Positions 1 to 10,792 of a DNA stretch of 32,398 nucleotides are shown piece after piece. The DNA is from Perkinsus olseni (lineage: Eukaryota; Perkinsozoa; Perkinsida; Perkinsidae). The notes beneath the pieces were generated by a model. That model saw nothing but the letters and a program-made list of their open reading frames with translations, was not told the origin of the DNA and did not search any database. A program made the position numbers and the translations under genes. Each line of letters opens with the position of its first letter. Within the stretch, counting starts at the first letter, position 1. The stretch spans positions 1 through 32,398 of the forward strand of contig JABANP010000563.1 in the NCBI GenBank assembly GCA_013115135.1, in the 5' to 3' direction.

Positions 1-1100
1 TTTTTTTATGTTAATAGCAAGCGATTTGTTACGCTCCGCCAGAAGGAGTTTGCAGAACTCCGCTCTGTCCAATTATTCGTCAATGAAGTTTCAATCCAAC
101 TTTTCTTCCTTCCCTCTCCTTTTAAGGAGTGTCAATTGTTTATTGCTGACTATACGTTCATAGTCTGCTGAAAAAACGTGTGCTGTTGCGTTGATGAGTT
201 CCTGCAGCCGTCACTGAAAGTATCCTGGATGGTTAATCGTACCATGGACTGTAGAGAGTGAAGTGCTCATACGATGTGGTTTCCGGTTAATCTAACATCA
301 GTTTGTTTCGAAAAGGATCAGTGAGAGTCTTACCGAGCCAGATTTGAAATTTCCTGCTTCAGGAATTTCCAAATGTCCGAATGCCAATGTCCAAATTCCA
401 AATGCACGCTATGACATGGTTGACGATATTACATTAGCGATTAGAGATCTTGCGCGTGGCTCAAGTTGATTCCTCGACTTTACGCCGATGTCTGGACCAA
501 AGGGACTGCTCATTTATAACGAAAATGCCCACTTCAAAATCCACCCCTGCCAGTATTCTGATAGCAAGAAACTCCTCGGCGGCAAGTGCGTGTGTAACGT
601 CTGATACCCTGATGCTCCACAGGGCTCCACTCCTCTACTCAACGCGTGATGGCCTTTATGAAAAAACGGAATAGTCATTGTGGTACACCGCACACACATG
701 GTTTGTTAGTGGCCAGCTCTAATAAGCAGAGACGCTGCTCTTCGCTGCCGCCGACGACGTGCCAAGTATCTTTCAGTGCGAGCAGACTGTTTCTGGACGA
801 GAGGGATGGATCTGACGCAGGACACCAGCGAACTTCCACCGAGTAGGCTGGGCTGCTACGAATGTTCATAGGAATATTTTTGTCATATCCAAATTTATCA
901 AAACTGGTACACAGGGTTTTAATTGCCACTATAATGATACTGTATGCAAGTCGTGAGGACGATTTATATCTGTTTTGTGTCTATTATGGGATACTAAAAT
1001 AATAATGTTTTATCGAGTGTTTAACAAAGTGAATATCAAGCGACCACTATACGAACTCTTACTATGAGTGACTATACTTACTCTTCTTACTCTTACTATG
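1..1100. other. Left part of copy 1; no gene assigned
   Basis: I see no confidently coding gene here. Two minus-strand frames stay open in both duplication copies: 675-929 (84 codons, identical length in 9457-9711) and 461-631, which ends at the same TGA in copy 2 (about 9242). Their substitutions change several amino acids and nothing is recognisable in the translations, so they may be terminal exons of an unidentified minus-strand gene or chance open frames. The 55-bp segment 206-260 is inverted relative to copy 2. Confidence 0.4.
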
Positions 1101-1774
1101 ATACACTACACCATTTCCAGACCTACTTAGTAAAACCCCAGAGCAATTCAATAAAGCCCAAACCAAATTAGTAAAACCCCAAAGCAATTTAATATAGCCC
1201 AGACCAGATTAGTAAAACCCCAAAGCAATTTGATTTTATGAAAGACCAATTTAGTAAAGCCTAACAAAATCACTAACAAGTACGAAGAACTCACAACGTC
1301 AGCCTACATTGAGTAAGTACTCCTTATTCTACAGATCGCGGGTTAAAGTTTAATCGTTAAACATTCGAATTGAGCCTCCGACTGGCATGCCTCACATAGC
1401 CGAGCAACAAGGATACAATGTTTGGGCGTGATTGAAGCAGAGAGCACATTGTATACAAAGTTGCATAGTAACCTCTTCACCACTTTTTGAAGCAACTTCT
1501 CACAGTACGGCAGGAGGTACTCTGCCTTCGCTCCACCGCCACTCATGGGCCGGAGTCCCCGGGCCGGGAGGAAGGACGATCCGGATGCGTCTCGCGTGCC
1601 GACTAAATTGCTTTGGGGTTTTTCTAATTTGGCCTGGGCTTTATTAATTTGCTCTGGGGTTTTACTAATTTGGCCTGGGCTTTATTAATTTGCTCTGGGG
1701 TTTTACTAATTTGGCCTGGGCTTTATTAAATCGCTCTGGGGTCTTACTAAGTAGGTCTGGAAATGGTGTAGTAT
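1101..1774. mobile_element. Foldback (MITE-like) element, copy 1
   Basis: The ends are inverted repeats: 1101-1148 reads as the reverse complement of about 1733-1774 (outer core CACTACACC...GGTGTAGT, then the CCAGACCTACTTAGTAAAAC type sequence). Inside each end lie tandem 41-bp units, with 'agtaaaacccc' repeated three times on the left (1130-1250) and its complement 'ggggttttact' repeated on the right (1611-1743). The roughly 350-bp middle has no transposase. This is the architecture of a non-autonomous foldback or MITE-like element. The copy in the second block (9852-10444) is shorter by one 41-bp unit on each arm. Target-site duplication is not clear. Confidence 0.6.
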
Positions 1775-2122
1775 ACAAATACGGCGGCATGCAGTCGCAG
1801 TCACGAAGTGTGGGCAGCCTATTCTCTGAGAGGGAAGTCGCTCACCCAAGCAGCATCGATGCACGGCCTCGGCTACATCGTACACTTCTCTTGATAGCGA
1901 CGTCCTGATGGATCCCACCTGAGCAGATTACTGACGATGTTCTAATTGAGAGAGCCAAACATATAAAGCTGTACGTGCCAGTTTGATGTGCGAATGACAT
2001 TCTTCCTTGGATCTAATCTGCGTGATAGATTTTACCGATGAAAAACCCCAAGCGATGGGTAAAAATGATAACTCAAACATAAAACAAGTTGAAATCGATC
2101 AACCGTTTCGCCGAAGATATCA

Positions 2123-3917
2123 TTAGAACGCACGTTCAGTGATTCGGTAGAAGAGGGATGAACGCAGGCCTACCAACGTCTCGGCATCTTGGAGTCTGTC
2201 GGCTTCCACCAGCCCTCTCACGAGGAGGACATCAAGGAGGGAATCAACATGCGACAGCCACGAGGGAGCCGCTACGGCAACTGCTGCCACCGATCGCCAT
2301 CGACCTTTTAAGGCCGACTGAGCGACAGCAGCAATGCACGGAACTCAGAGTATCACTGCCTACTTCATCAGAGGCCTGCGACGAACAACACTGCAACTTC
2401 CAGAGGAGGCCTAGGGCGTTGGCGATGACGTGGTCATCTTGAAGATTCGCCGAGGTGAACATTCCGGTGGTTGTCTCCCTGCCCTCCCACCACAGGTTAT
2501 CATCAAAAATACGGACTGAAGTAATCTCTAATGTTAACCTAGAAGGTAAGAGCCGACTTACGGGCTTTATCGAATTGGCCAGTTTCGGCGAGGACGAGCG
2601 CCCAGTGCCGAAAGCAATGAGTGTAGATAAATGGTATGAGACTATCCTGGCGAGCATTCCACGATTCATGATGATCTCGAAAAAAATCGAGAGCATCCTG
2701 CTGGCGTTTGGGGCCCTGAGAACAACGGCAAGTTGGTGAAGGGATGATAGTGCAAGAAGCCTACTTGAAAATATAAACTGTGTATCACTGCGTGGTCCAG
2801 CCAGATGTCATCAGCGGTCGCTCCTTCGCACGCATAACCATCACGTGCCACACGCTCAGCTGCTTCATAGTCACCAATCTGCTCCAAACCGAAGGAGACC
2901 ATCGCGGACAGGAAGGGACTGAGAGGAGATTCGGATGATGGTGAGATGATCGTGAATCAGCGGACATTGTGGATAGGCAGGAACCACGATTCCTGTATAT
3001 CTCCGCGATGGCGTCATACACGAGGTCAGATCGACCGCACTTCAACGCCATCACCTATCAACGACGAAGGGACAGGTCCCAGTGAGCCGGAGAAGCCTCT
3101 TCTCGCGCTATCACTTGTGCCCTCTTCAGTGGGAAAAGGTCATCAGCATCGGGACCTTTCTCCCAGGAGCGATAGAAGTGTCCGTAGGCGGTCTATCAAT
3201 AGAACAGTTCATCATGATTGCTAAATTAAACAGCATTGGTCACCTCGTAGTCACCCGCCATGATGCACGACTGGTAGGCCTTCAGAAGACTATTGATGTA
3301 CTCGGGACAGCCACGACCGCTCTTATCAGCCAATCGCTCTATTGTCGAGAGCATCTCCTTCCCTTGAGTGGATTGCCGTGACCATGTGAAGTAGTCAACG
3401 GCCAGGAGCCCCGCTGTGATGGTATTTTTCTGAGAGCAGCAGTGGATTTAAATGCTTTCATTATCTCCACTGTGACTAACAAGTAGCGCTAAGAGCATTA
3501 TACTCATCTTTTAGTCGATACTCAGTAGTAATCTATACTATAATATGATGACTGTTATTCACGGAGATGAAGATGATACGTAAATCCAGGCGGGGTGTGC
3601 GGTGCAGAGTTAAAGCCAATCCCTTAGCATTGTTATGCCGCGGTTGTTGTTTTTTCCTCCCTAAAGTATCACTCACGGTGTCCGGCCCTACCGTAACCAT
3701 GATTAAGTATCAAAGCAGCACAACCAGTAAAATTTCAGAGCATGCATGGTTCGAGTTGAAGAGACCCCAATACCACACCTACCATGACGTCTGCGTGTGG
3801 AATCTTCACCGCCTTCTGTGCGACCGGTACGATCTTACTCCAATGGCCGAAATTCAGATATGCTAATACTGCATGTTTGTAGGACTGTATGGCGGAAGAT
3901 ATGTCGAGGTTGTTCAT
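2123..3917 (-). CDS. TTC38-like tetratricopeptide repeat protein, copy 1
   Basis: Eight exons on minus join in phase to about 380 codons: 3783-3917, 3244-3429, 3115-3192, 2966-3054, 2765-2918, 2562-2715, 2364-2515 and 2123-2317, with GT-AG introns of 46-75 nt except the first (about 350 nt). The protein follows the tetratricopeptide repeat 38 family in order: an N-terminal AIQSYKHAVLAYL helix, ITAGLLAVDYF, MAGDYETAYGHFYRSW, DLFPLKRAQVMALKCGR, MVSFGLEQIGDYEAAERV, HAVIHSLYFQ, then FRHWALVLAETGQFDKAL and DHVIANALGLLWKL. Family function is poorly defined (helical repeat scaffold). The start is the ATG at 3917; it is a few residues shorter than family members, so a further 5' exon is possible. The C-terminus is uncertain: a donor at 2174 and a GGIHQDV-like exon near 1890 suggest it may continue to lower coordinates. 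The open frames on plus over this region are shadows. Confidence 0.8.
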
Positions 3918-5119
3918 TAATAAGAGATTGATGAAAGATATGCGAGGTGAGCGTGACGAGCACGTAAACTACAGAGAAGCGCTGGAAGCTCTAGAACGTC
4001 AACCACCTCTTGACCAATACCGAATCCTTCAGATAGAGCTCATGAATAACCACAAGTTTGACCACGACCCGATTTCGGGGCCCGGAAATTTCGACTCATA
4101 CACAAGCCAAAGAAACAATAAAAACCCGCTCCATCAAGTTTGATCTGGTTGAAGCAAAACCACTGAGGCGCTCATCCACTCTTACCACACATTTCGTCAG
4201 GAAGCGACAGTATGCTGGTAACGGCATTTATGACTAAGCGGTCGACAGCAAGTTGCAGTGCTTTTGGAGTGTGTGTCAAGTCTGCCAAATTGTGTTCTGA
4301 TTTCTTCTAGCGTCAAGCTAGTGGACTCTTACCGCATCGCCATTAGTTCTAATGTCATCGTACGGCTCAGATTCGCTTCGGCTCTCCTGCGGCATCTACT
4401 TTATCACGGACGGCATCATTCAAGACCCTTGTAGTTGTCGATTGCAGAGAGTCTCAAGTTATCTCCACTTCCGTTATAAGAGCTTTAGGTTTCATCATTG
4501 ATCATGAAGCATCAATCTCGGTGCACCCTGCGACAATAATTCGTCTCATACCACTCCATTCCCAACTCGCAATAGGTAAGTAGAGAATTAAACAGCATGA
4601 AAGGCTGTCGTGTATCCCGTCATCGTTTGAGTTTCCGTTCGTGATGGTTGGTTAGGTTTGCCTCTCCAGCAATCTCCCTTCTCTCCTCGGCCAGTTTTTA
4701 CGGCCTCGGGCCGTTTCTTTACGCCTCCCCTTTTCGTCATCAACTCCGCCTTTCTATGTCGTCCTTGTGATCTCCGTGGATTTGAAGGAAGTGGACTCCT
4801 CGAACTCACTTCTGAGCTCGAGGTAGTATTTAGCAGGTGCCTCCTACTATTACTGATGGAAGAGATTACCACCATCTAAAAGACACACGCTGTTGAATTG
4901 GCGTAATCAGGGTGGTGCGTGTGGAACGTCTACTCCGAAAATTGTCCTTCTTCCTCGCGTTATCTACACTAGACCTCGCAATTATAGGGTAGGTGAGTGT
5001 GCGTGCTAATGTACGCGGACACAGGCGTATCAGCCCGTTCTGTGGCCCATGAAGGAAGGACAGTCTGTTCTGTCGCAACATGGCTAACGGACGGAAAAGA
5101 ACAAAGATGATACGACCGT
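3918..5119. other. Upstream of TTC38-like copy 1; small conserved ORF
   Basis: The only frame worth noting is minus 4588-4875 (95 codons, ATG to stop), which keeps the same length in copy 2 (13259-13546) without indels. Its product is basic and Ser/Arg/Lys rich with no recognisable domain. About 9 of 95 residues differ between copies, which gives no sign of constraint, and an overlapping plus frame (4658-4879) is equally conserved. It may be a real small protein, 5' UTR of the TTC38-like gene, or chance. The rest of the interval shows nothing I can support. Confidence 0.25.
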
Positions 5120-5242
5120 GACACTTTCCTAAAAAACCCGAGATGAATGAGGCATAGGCAATGAGGCACGCAGCGTGCCGCACGCTTGCGGAGCTGCTTA
5201 CAGAATCACGTGAATACCATCACGAGTACAACTGCTAGGCGG

Positions 5243-5728
5243 CTAGTCACAGTGGGGAGCACCGCATGGCTGATTCCCACCTTGGCAGGTCGGAGGGTCC
5301 TTCCAAACCTTGCAATACGAGCCTGGCCCGCTGAGCCTGATACACATAGAGGAGCAGTCCTCGCGGACGGTCGCGTCACCACCAAAAGTCGCTGAGCATG
5401 AGAGCGAGCGTTCACATGGCTGATTGCCCCCTTGGCACACCGGGTTGGTAGCCCAGGATTTGCAGTACGACCAGGCACCATTGAGATCTCTGCACATCTG
5501 GTCACAGTCACGACTCCTCGCTGTAGGAATGGGAGAAGTGCTCGGCACTGCGGCCGTTGGCCTAGGGGTACTTAGCTGGCAATCCACGAGAGATCCGCAC
5601 GGCTGATTGCCGAATTGGCAGACAGGAAACGGCGACCAATCCTTGCAGTAGGAGGCGGGGCCGTTTAGATTCTTGCAAAAACTATTGCATGTGGGGCGGA
5701 AATCTACTGGCTGAGTTGTAGGCTGCAT
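5243..5728 (-). CDS. Secreted-type protein with three Cys-rich modules
   Basis: The 161-codon frame holds three tandem six-cysteine modules at about residues 14-50, 75-111 and 125-160. Their pattern is C-x3-C-x9-C-x8-C-x6-C-x3-5-C, with the recurrent strings SYCK-W and GNQPC. The linker between modules 1 and 2 is Pro/Thr/Ser rich. Disulfide-rich repeats with such linkers indicate an extracellular protein, possibly carbohydrate-binding, but I do not recognise the family. The ATG at 5728 is probably internal: the frame is open upstream to a TGA near 5800 and no signal peptide is visible, so a 5' exon is expected between 5750 and 6200, where another frame (5682-5930) is also open. It is transcribed away from the mucin-like gene, which carries one related module. 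Confidence 0.7.
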   Translation of the reverse strand: MQPTTQPVDFRPTCNSFCKNLNGPASYCKDWSPFPVCQFGNQPCGSLVDCQLSTPRPTAAVPSTSPIPTARSRDCDQMCRDLNGAWSYCKSWATNPVCQGGNQPCERSLSCSATFGGDATVREDCSSMCIRLSGPGSYCKVWKDPPTCQGGNQPCGAPHCD

Positions 5729-6231
5729 TGCCGTTGGTGTATGAGAGACCGCGTGGGGCGGTGGCCTTTGGCCCGTCTTTCGAGCCTTTCATCGTACGGA
5801 ACTCTACCGGCGGCGGATCAGCGGTGCTTTCCGGGGTTGTACTACGCTGAGCTCCATTCGATTGCTCAGCGCTCTCGACAAGTACCGCATCGCGTGACCG
5901 TGTATTGACCTGCAACCCGTCAGCAGTCATCTGCGTGCGCCTAGCCGTTTCACTGCCGCACTGGGCACGCGTGTGACCACCTCCCCGCAGACTGGAAGCT
6001 GTGCACTCTATTAGGGCTACACCACACGAGAGGCCTTTCGGTACCTCTTATGGTGCTCTCGGGAGCTTGGCGCAGGCCACCACTGAGAGTGAGTCGAGAA
6101 GGGATGCGCCCTAGGACGAAACGGTTGCATGTGCTCGCACGTGCAGGTTTAACCATGCCTCCTGGGTCCTGCTTACTTCTCGATAGTCGACTTCTTTCTA
6201 TCAGCTTTAGAGCATTTTACCGAGCTCCTCG
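5729..6231. promoter_or_regulatory. Divergent intergenic region
   Basis: About 500 bp separates the minus-strand Cys-rich gene from the plus-strand mucin-like gene. It must contain the 5' ends of both, and probably the missing first exon of the minus gene (minus frame 5682-5930 is open and Thr/Pro/Ser rich). I find no TATA-like or other recognisable promoter motif, so the regulatory assignment rests only on gene orientation. Confidence 0.35.
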
Positions 6232-8768
6232 ATGGCTTTCTGCTTTCGCTTCTTCTATGCCGTCCTCATGGCCCTTGTAGTCTGCCAAGTGGGCGGAGCC
6301 GAGTCTGGTCAGCACGCGTGGGATGACTACTGCGAAAGGGCAGCCCGTGTGACTGGAAGCAAGTGTAACTTCACCGTTGGGCTCTGTGAAGGCTCATCAG
6401 TTCCCTGTGGTGGAGCCGATGTACCTCCCTCGTTCACCGCTGTTGTTGGACCAACGCCGCTGTCGTCAACCACCGGGGCCGCAGCGTCTACTACCAGTGG
6501 GACTACCGCTAGTTCGCCTTTCACCGGCCCCTCATCTACAGCAGTGCCATCATCGTCTAGTACCACCAACACTAGCTCTACGCAGGGCCCTCGCAGTCCT
6601 ACTACCACTGCGGTGCCCACCACCGGCCCCTCATCTACAGCAGTGCCATCATCGTCTAGTACTACCAACACTAGCTCTACGCAGGGCCCTCACAGTCCTA
6701 CTACCACTTCGGTGCCCACCACCGGCCCCTCATCTACAGCAGTGCCATCATCGTCTAGTACCACCAACACTAGCTCTACGCAGGGCCCTCGCAGTCCTAC
6801 TACCACTGCGGTGCCCACCACCGGCCCCTCATCTACAGCAGTGCCATCATCGTCTAGTACTACCAACACTAGCTCTACGCAGGGCCCTCACAGTCCTACT
6901 ACCACTTCGGTGCCCACCACCGGCCCCTCATCTACAGCAGTGCCATCATCGTCTAGTACTACCAACACTACGCAGGGCCCTCACAGTCCTACTACCACTT
7001 CGGTGCCCACCACCGGCCCCTCATCTACAGCAGTGCCATCATCTAGTACTACCAACACTAGCTCTACGCAGGGCCCTCACAGTCCTACTACCACTGCGGT
7101 GCCCACTACCGGCCCCCTCATCTACAGCAGTGCCATCATCGTCTAGTACTACCAACACTAGCTCTACGCAGGGCCCTCACAGTCCTACTACCACTTCGGT
7201 GCCCACTACCGGCCCCTCATCTACAGCAGTGCCATCATCGTCTAGTACTACCAACACTAGCTCTACGCAGGGCCCTCACAGTCCTACTACCACTGCGGTG
7301 CCCACCACCGGCCCCTCATCTACAGCAGTGCCATCATCGTCTAGTACTACCAACACTAGCTCTACGCAGGGCCCTCACAGTCCTACTACCACTGCGGTGC
7401 CCACTACCGGCCCCTCATCTACAGCAGTGCCATCATCGTCTAGTACTACCAACACTAGCTCTACGCAGGGCCCTCACAGTCCTACTACCACTTCGGTGCC
7501 CACCACCAGCCCCCTCATCTACAGCAGTGCCATCATCGTCTAGTACTACCAACACTAGCTCTACGCAGGGCCCTCACAGTCCTACTACCACTGCGGTGCC
7601 CACTACCGGCCCCTCATCTACAGCAGTGCCATCATCGTCTAGTACTACCAACACTAGCTCTACGCAGGGCCCTCACAGTCCTACTACCACTTCGGTGCCC
7701 ACCACCAGCCCCTCATCTACAGCAGTGCCATCATCTAGTACTACCAACACTAGCTCTACGCAGGGCCCTCACAGTCCTACTACCACTGCGGTGCCCACTA
7801 CCGGCCCCTCATCTACAGCAGTGCCATCATCGTCTAGTACTACCAACACTAGCTCTACGCAGGGCCCTCACAGTCCTACTACCACTTCGGTGCCCACCAC
7901 CGGCCCCTCATCTACAGCAGTGCCATCATCGTCTAGTACTACCAACACTAGCTCTACGCAGGGCCCTCGCAGTCCTACTACCACTTCGGTGCCCACCACC
8001 GGCCCCTCATCTACAGCAGTGCCATCATCGTCTAGTACTACCAACACTACGCAGGGCCCTCGCAGTTCTACCACTTCGGTGCCTACGACGACCTCCAGTA
8101 CACCTGCACGTACCACCGCTCGTTGTGAGTGCCCACCTATTCCGATACACTGTTATGCCTCTTCACTTGCACCGACAACTCCATCCACCACTCGGACAGC
8201 TAGTCCTCCTACGACGGCTTCCTCTACGGGAGCGCCTACCACTCCCGCCAACTCTACGACGATGGCTTCTACCACAACTGAATCCACTACGGGGCCGTAT
8301 AGCACTTCAGCTGAGTCCACTACGGGAGCGTATAGTACAACTGCTCCCTCTACTTCTGCATCTCCCACTTACTCTTCCACGTCAGCTACGACGAGTACAA
8401 CTACGACAACCTCGACTATGTCCTGTACCTGTGAGCCTTGGCCTATCAACTGCACTACTACGTCGCCGCCCCGGCCCTCGTCGAGTTCAACCACCTCGTC
8501 GACGGCTCCTGTGTCGACCAGTAGTACCACTAGTACCAATGATCCCTCGAGCACCACTAACACCTCGACGGCTCCTGTGCCGACCAGTGCTACTGTTACC
8601 GTTACCACCCCTACCAGTGATCCTGTGACCACCACGGGGACCACGACCATTCCTCGGTCTACCACCGTCGCTCCAAGTACCGTGACTGTACCTATATTTA
8701 GTGCGGCCGCTGATGTCGGCTCGACGTTCGCTGTACTGGCGATTGTAGTTACCGCGATGGTTAATTAA
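6232..8768 (+). CDS. Mucin-like GPI-type surface protein, two frameshifts
   Basis: The N-terminus (ATG 6232) has a classical signal peptide (hydrophobic core about residues 5-20) followed by a short Cys-rich module (residues about 34-63, ending VPCGG) related to those of the neighbouring minus-strand gene. Then come sixteen 33-residue Ser/Thr/Pro repeats with one N-x-S/T sequon each and dense potential O-glycosylation sites, a Thr/Ser-rich stem with two short motifs CECPPIPIHC and CTCEPWPINC, and a C-terminal stretch of small residues plus a hydrophobic tail (FAVLAIVVTAMV) that fits a GPI-attachment signal. Two repeats have five C instead of four (7113-7117 and 7510-7514), each shifting the frame by +1. 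As written, translation stops at 7144-7146 after 304 residues. Without the two extra bases the length would be 845 codons. Assembly or read error in the repeat is a plausible explanation. Confidence 0.8.
6532..8090 (+). repeat. 99-bp coding minisatellite, 16 units
   Basis: Units begin at 6532, 6631, 6730, 6829, 6928, 7021, 7118, 7217, 7316, 7415, 7515, 7614, 7713, 7809, 7908 and 8007. Most are 99 bp. The unit at 6928 is 93 bp (lacks 'agctct'), those at 7021 and 7713 lack 3 bp of the serine run, and the last one is degenerate. Point variants alternate (His/Arg before SPTTT, Ala/Ser before VP, Gly/Ser after TT) in a pattern that suggests higher-order duplication of two-unit blocks. The extra C residues sit in front of the units at 7118 and 7515. 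Confidence 0.95.
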
Positions 8769-8776
8769 TTTGTGCA

Positions 8777-9851
8777 TTTTTATGTTAATAGCAAGCGATT
8801 TGTTACGCTCCGCCAGAAGGAGTTTGCAGAACTCCGCTCTGTGCAATTATTCGTCAATGAAGTTTCAATCCAACTTTTCTTCCTCCCCTCTCCTTTTAAG
8901 GAGTGTCAATTGTTTATTGCTGACTATACGTTCATAGTCTGCTGAAACAACATGTGCTGTTGCGTTGATGAGTTCCTGCAGGCCACTCTCTTCAGTCAAT
9001 GGTACGATTAACCATCCAGGATACTTTCAGTGACGGCTGTGAAGTGCTCATACGATGTGGTTCCCGGTTAATCTAACACCAGTTAGTTTCGAAGAGGATC
9101 AGCGAGAGTCTTACCGAGCCAGATTTGAAATTTCCTGCTTCAGGAATTTCCAAATGTCCCAATGCCTATGTCCAAATTCCAAATGTCCGCTATGACATGG
9201 TTGACGATATTACATTAGCGACTAGAGATCTTGCGCGTGGCTCAAGTTGATTTATCGACTTCACGCCGATGTCTGGACCAAAGGGACCGTTCATTTATAA
9301 CGAAAATGCTTACTTCAAAATCCACCCCTGCCAGTATTCTGATAGCAAGAAACTCCTCGGCGGCAAGTGCGTGTGTAACGTCTGATACCCTGATGCTCCA
9401 CAGGGCTCCACTCCTCCGCTCAACGCGTGATGGCCTTTATGAAAAAAACGGAATAGTCATTGTGGTACACCGCACACACATGGTTTGTTAGTGGCCAGCT
9501 CTAATAAGCAGAGACGCTGCTCTTCGCTTCCGCCGACGACGTGCCAAGTATCTTTCAGTGCGAGTAGACGGTTTCTGGACGAGAGGGATGGATCTGACGC
9601 AGGACACCAGCCAACTTCCACCGAGTAGGGTGGGCTGATACGTATGTTCATAGGAATATTTTTGTCATATCCAAATTTATCAAAACTGGTACACAGGGTT
9701 TTAATTGCCACTATAATGATACTGTATGCAAGTCGTGAGGACGATTTATATCTGTTTTGTGTCTATTATGGGATACTAAAATAATAATGTTTTATCGAGT
9801 GTTTAATAAAGTGAATATCAAGCGACCACTATACGAACTCTTACTATAATG
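8777..9851. other. Left part of copy 2; no gene assigned
   Basis: This interval mirrors 1-1100. The minus frame 9457-9711 has the same length as its counterpart, and the frame ending at about 9242 is also conserved. I see no recognisable protein, RNA gene or regulatory element. Confidence 0.35.
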
Positions 9852-10444
9852 ATACACTACACCATTTCCAGACCTACTTAGTAAAACCCCAGAGCAATTC
9901 AATAAAGCCCAGACCAAATTAGTAAAACCCCAAAGCAATTTGATTTTATGAAAGACCAATTTAGTAAAGCCTAACAAAATCACTAACAAGTACGAAGAAC
10001 TCACAACGTCAGCCTACATTGAGTAAGTACTCCTTATTCTACAGATCGCGGGTTAAAGTTTAATCGTTAAACATTCGAATTGAGCCTCCGACTGGCATGC
10101 CTCACATAGCTGAGCAACAAGGATACAATGTTTGGGCGTGATTGAAGCAGAGAGCACATTGTATACAAAGTTGCATAGTAACCTCTTCCACCACTTTTTG
10201 AAGCAACTTCTCACAGTACGGCAGGAGGTACTCTGCCTTCGCTCCACCGCCACTCATGGGCCGGAGTCCCCGGGCCCGGAGGAAGGACGATCCGGATGCG
10301 TCTCGCGTGCCGACTAAATTGCTTTGGGGTTTTTCTAATTTGGCCTGGGCTTTATTAATTTGCTCTGGGGTTTTACTAATTTGGTCTGGGCTTTATTAAA
10401 TCGCTCTGGGGTTTTACTAAGTAGGTCTGGAAATGGTGTAGTAT
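9852..10444. mobile_element. Foldback (MITE-like) element, copy 2
   Basis: This is the counterpart of the element at 1101-1774. The same inverted ends flank it (CACTACACC at the left, GGTGTAGT at the right), with two 41-bp units on the left arm and two full units on the right, one fewer on each side than in copy 1. The roughly 350-bp middle is nearly identical between the two. No transposase is encoded. Confidence 0.6.
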
Positions 10445-10792
10445 ACAAATACGGCGGCATGCAGTCGCAGTCACGAAGTGTGGGTAGCCTGTTCTCTGAG
10501 AGGGAAGTCGCTCACCCAAGCAGCATCGATGCACGGCCTCGGCTACATCGTATACTTCTCTTGATAGCGACGTCCTGATGGATCCCACCTGAGCAGATTA
10601 CTGACGATGTTCTCATTGAGAGAGCGAAACATATAAAGCTGTACGTGCCAGTTTGATGTGCGAATGACATTCTTCCTTGGATCTAATCTGCGTGATAAAT
10701 TTTACTGATGAATAACCCAAAGCGATGGGTAAAAATGATAACTCAAACATAAAACAAGTTGAAATCGATCAACCGTTTCGCCGAAGATATCA

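Larger units (their letters stand above)
1..5119. repeat. Segmental direct duplication, copy 1
   Basis: This block matches 8777-13770 almost end to end in the same orientation. The match begins at the T-run at base 1 (so the true left end may lie outside the window) and ends at about 5119, where the shared stretch around 'gatgatacgaccgt' stops. Differences are point substitutions, small indels, a 31-bp gap near 1065, loss of one 41-bp unit on each arm of the internal foldback element, and a 55-bp inversion at 206-260. It carries a TTC38-like gene on minus. The stretch 2053-2803 is nearly identical between copies, whereas 2804-3260 differs at about one base in ten, so the two copies are a mosaic. 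It is not an LTR: it is too long, has host-gene exons, and no reverse transcriptase lies between the copies. Confidence 0.95.

Noticed and set aside
456..465. Ten bases gtggctcaag resembling the 3' end of the dinoflagellate/perkinsid spliced leader
   Set aside because: Only the last 9 bases match, no donor GT follows and the upstream leader bases differ; it is also present in copy 2 simply because of the duplication.
461..634. Minus frame with EEFLAIRILAGVDFEV, reminiscent of a cyclin-box helix
   Set aside because: The spacing of the hydrophobic residues does not match the cyclin fold and no flanking cyclin sequence is found.
2158..2739. Two 94-codon plus frames conserved exactly in both duplication copies
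   Set aside because: They are antisense to TTC38-like exons with clear homology, and their conservation follows from the gene-conversion tract.
6377..7543. 388-codon plus frame and several minus frames over the mucin repeat
   Set aside because: The 99-bp repeat lacks stops in more than one frame, so long alternative frames arise automatically. Only the frame with signal peptide, sequons and GPI-type tail makes sense; the end of the 388-codon frame is the real peptide after the first +1 shift.
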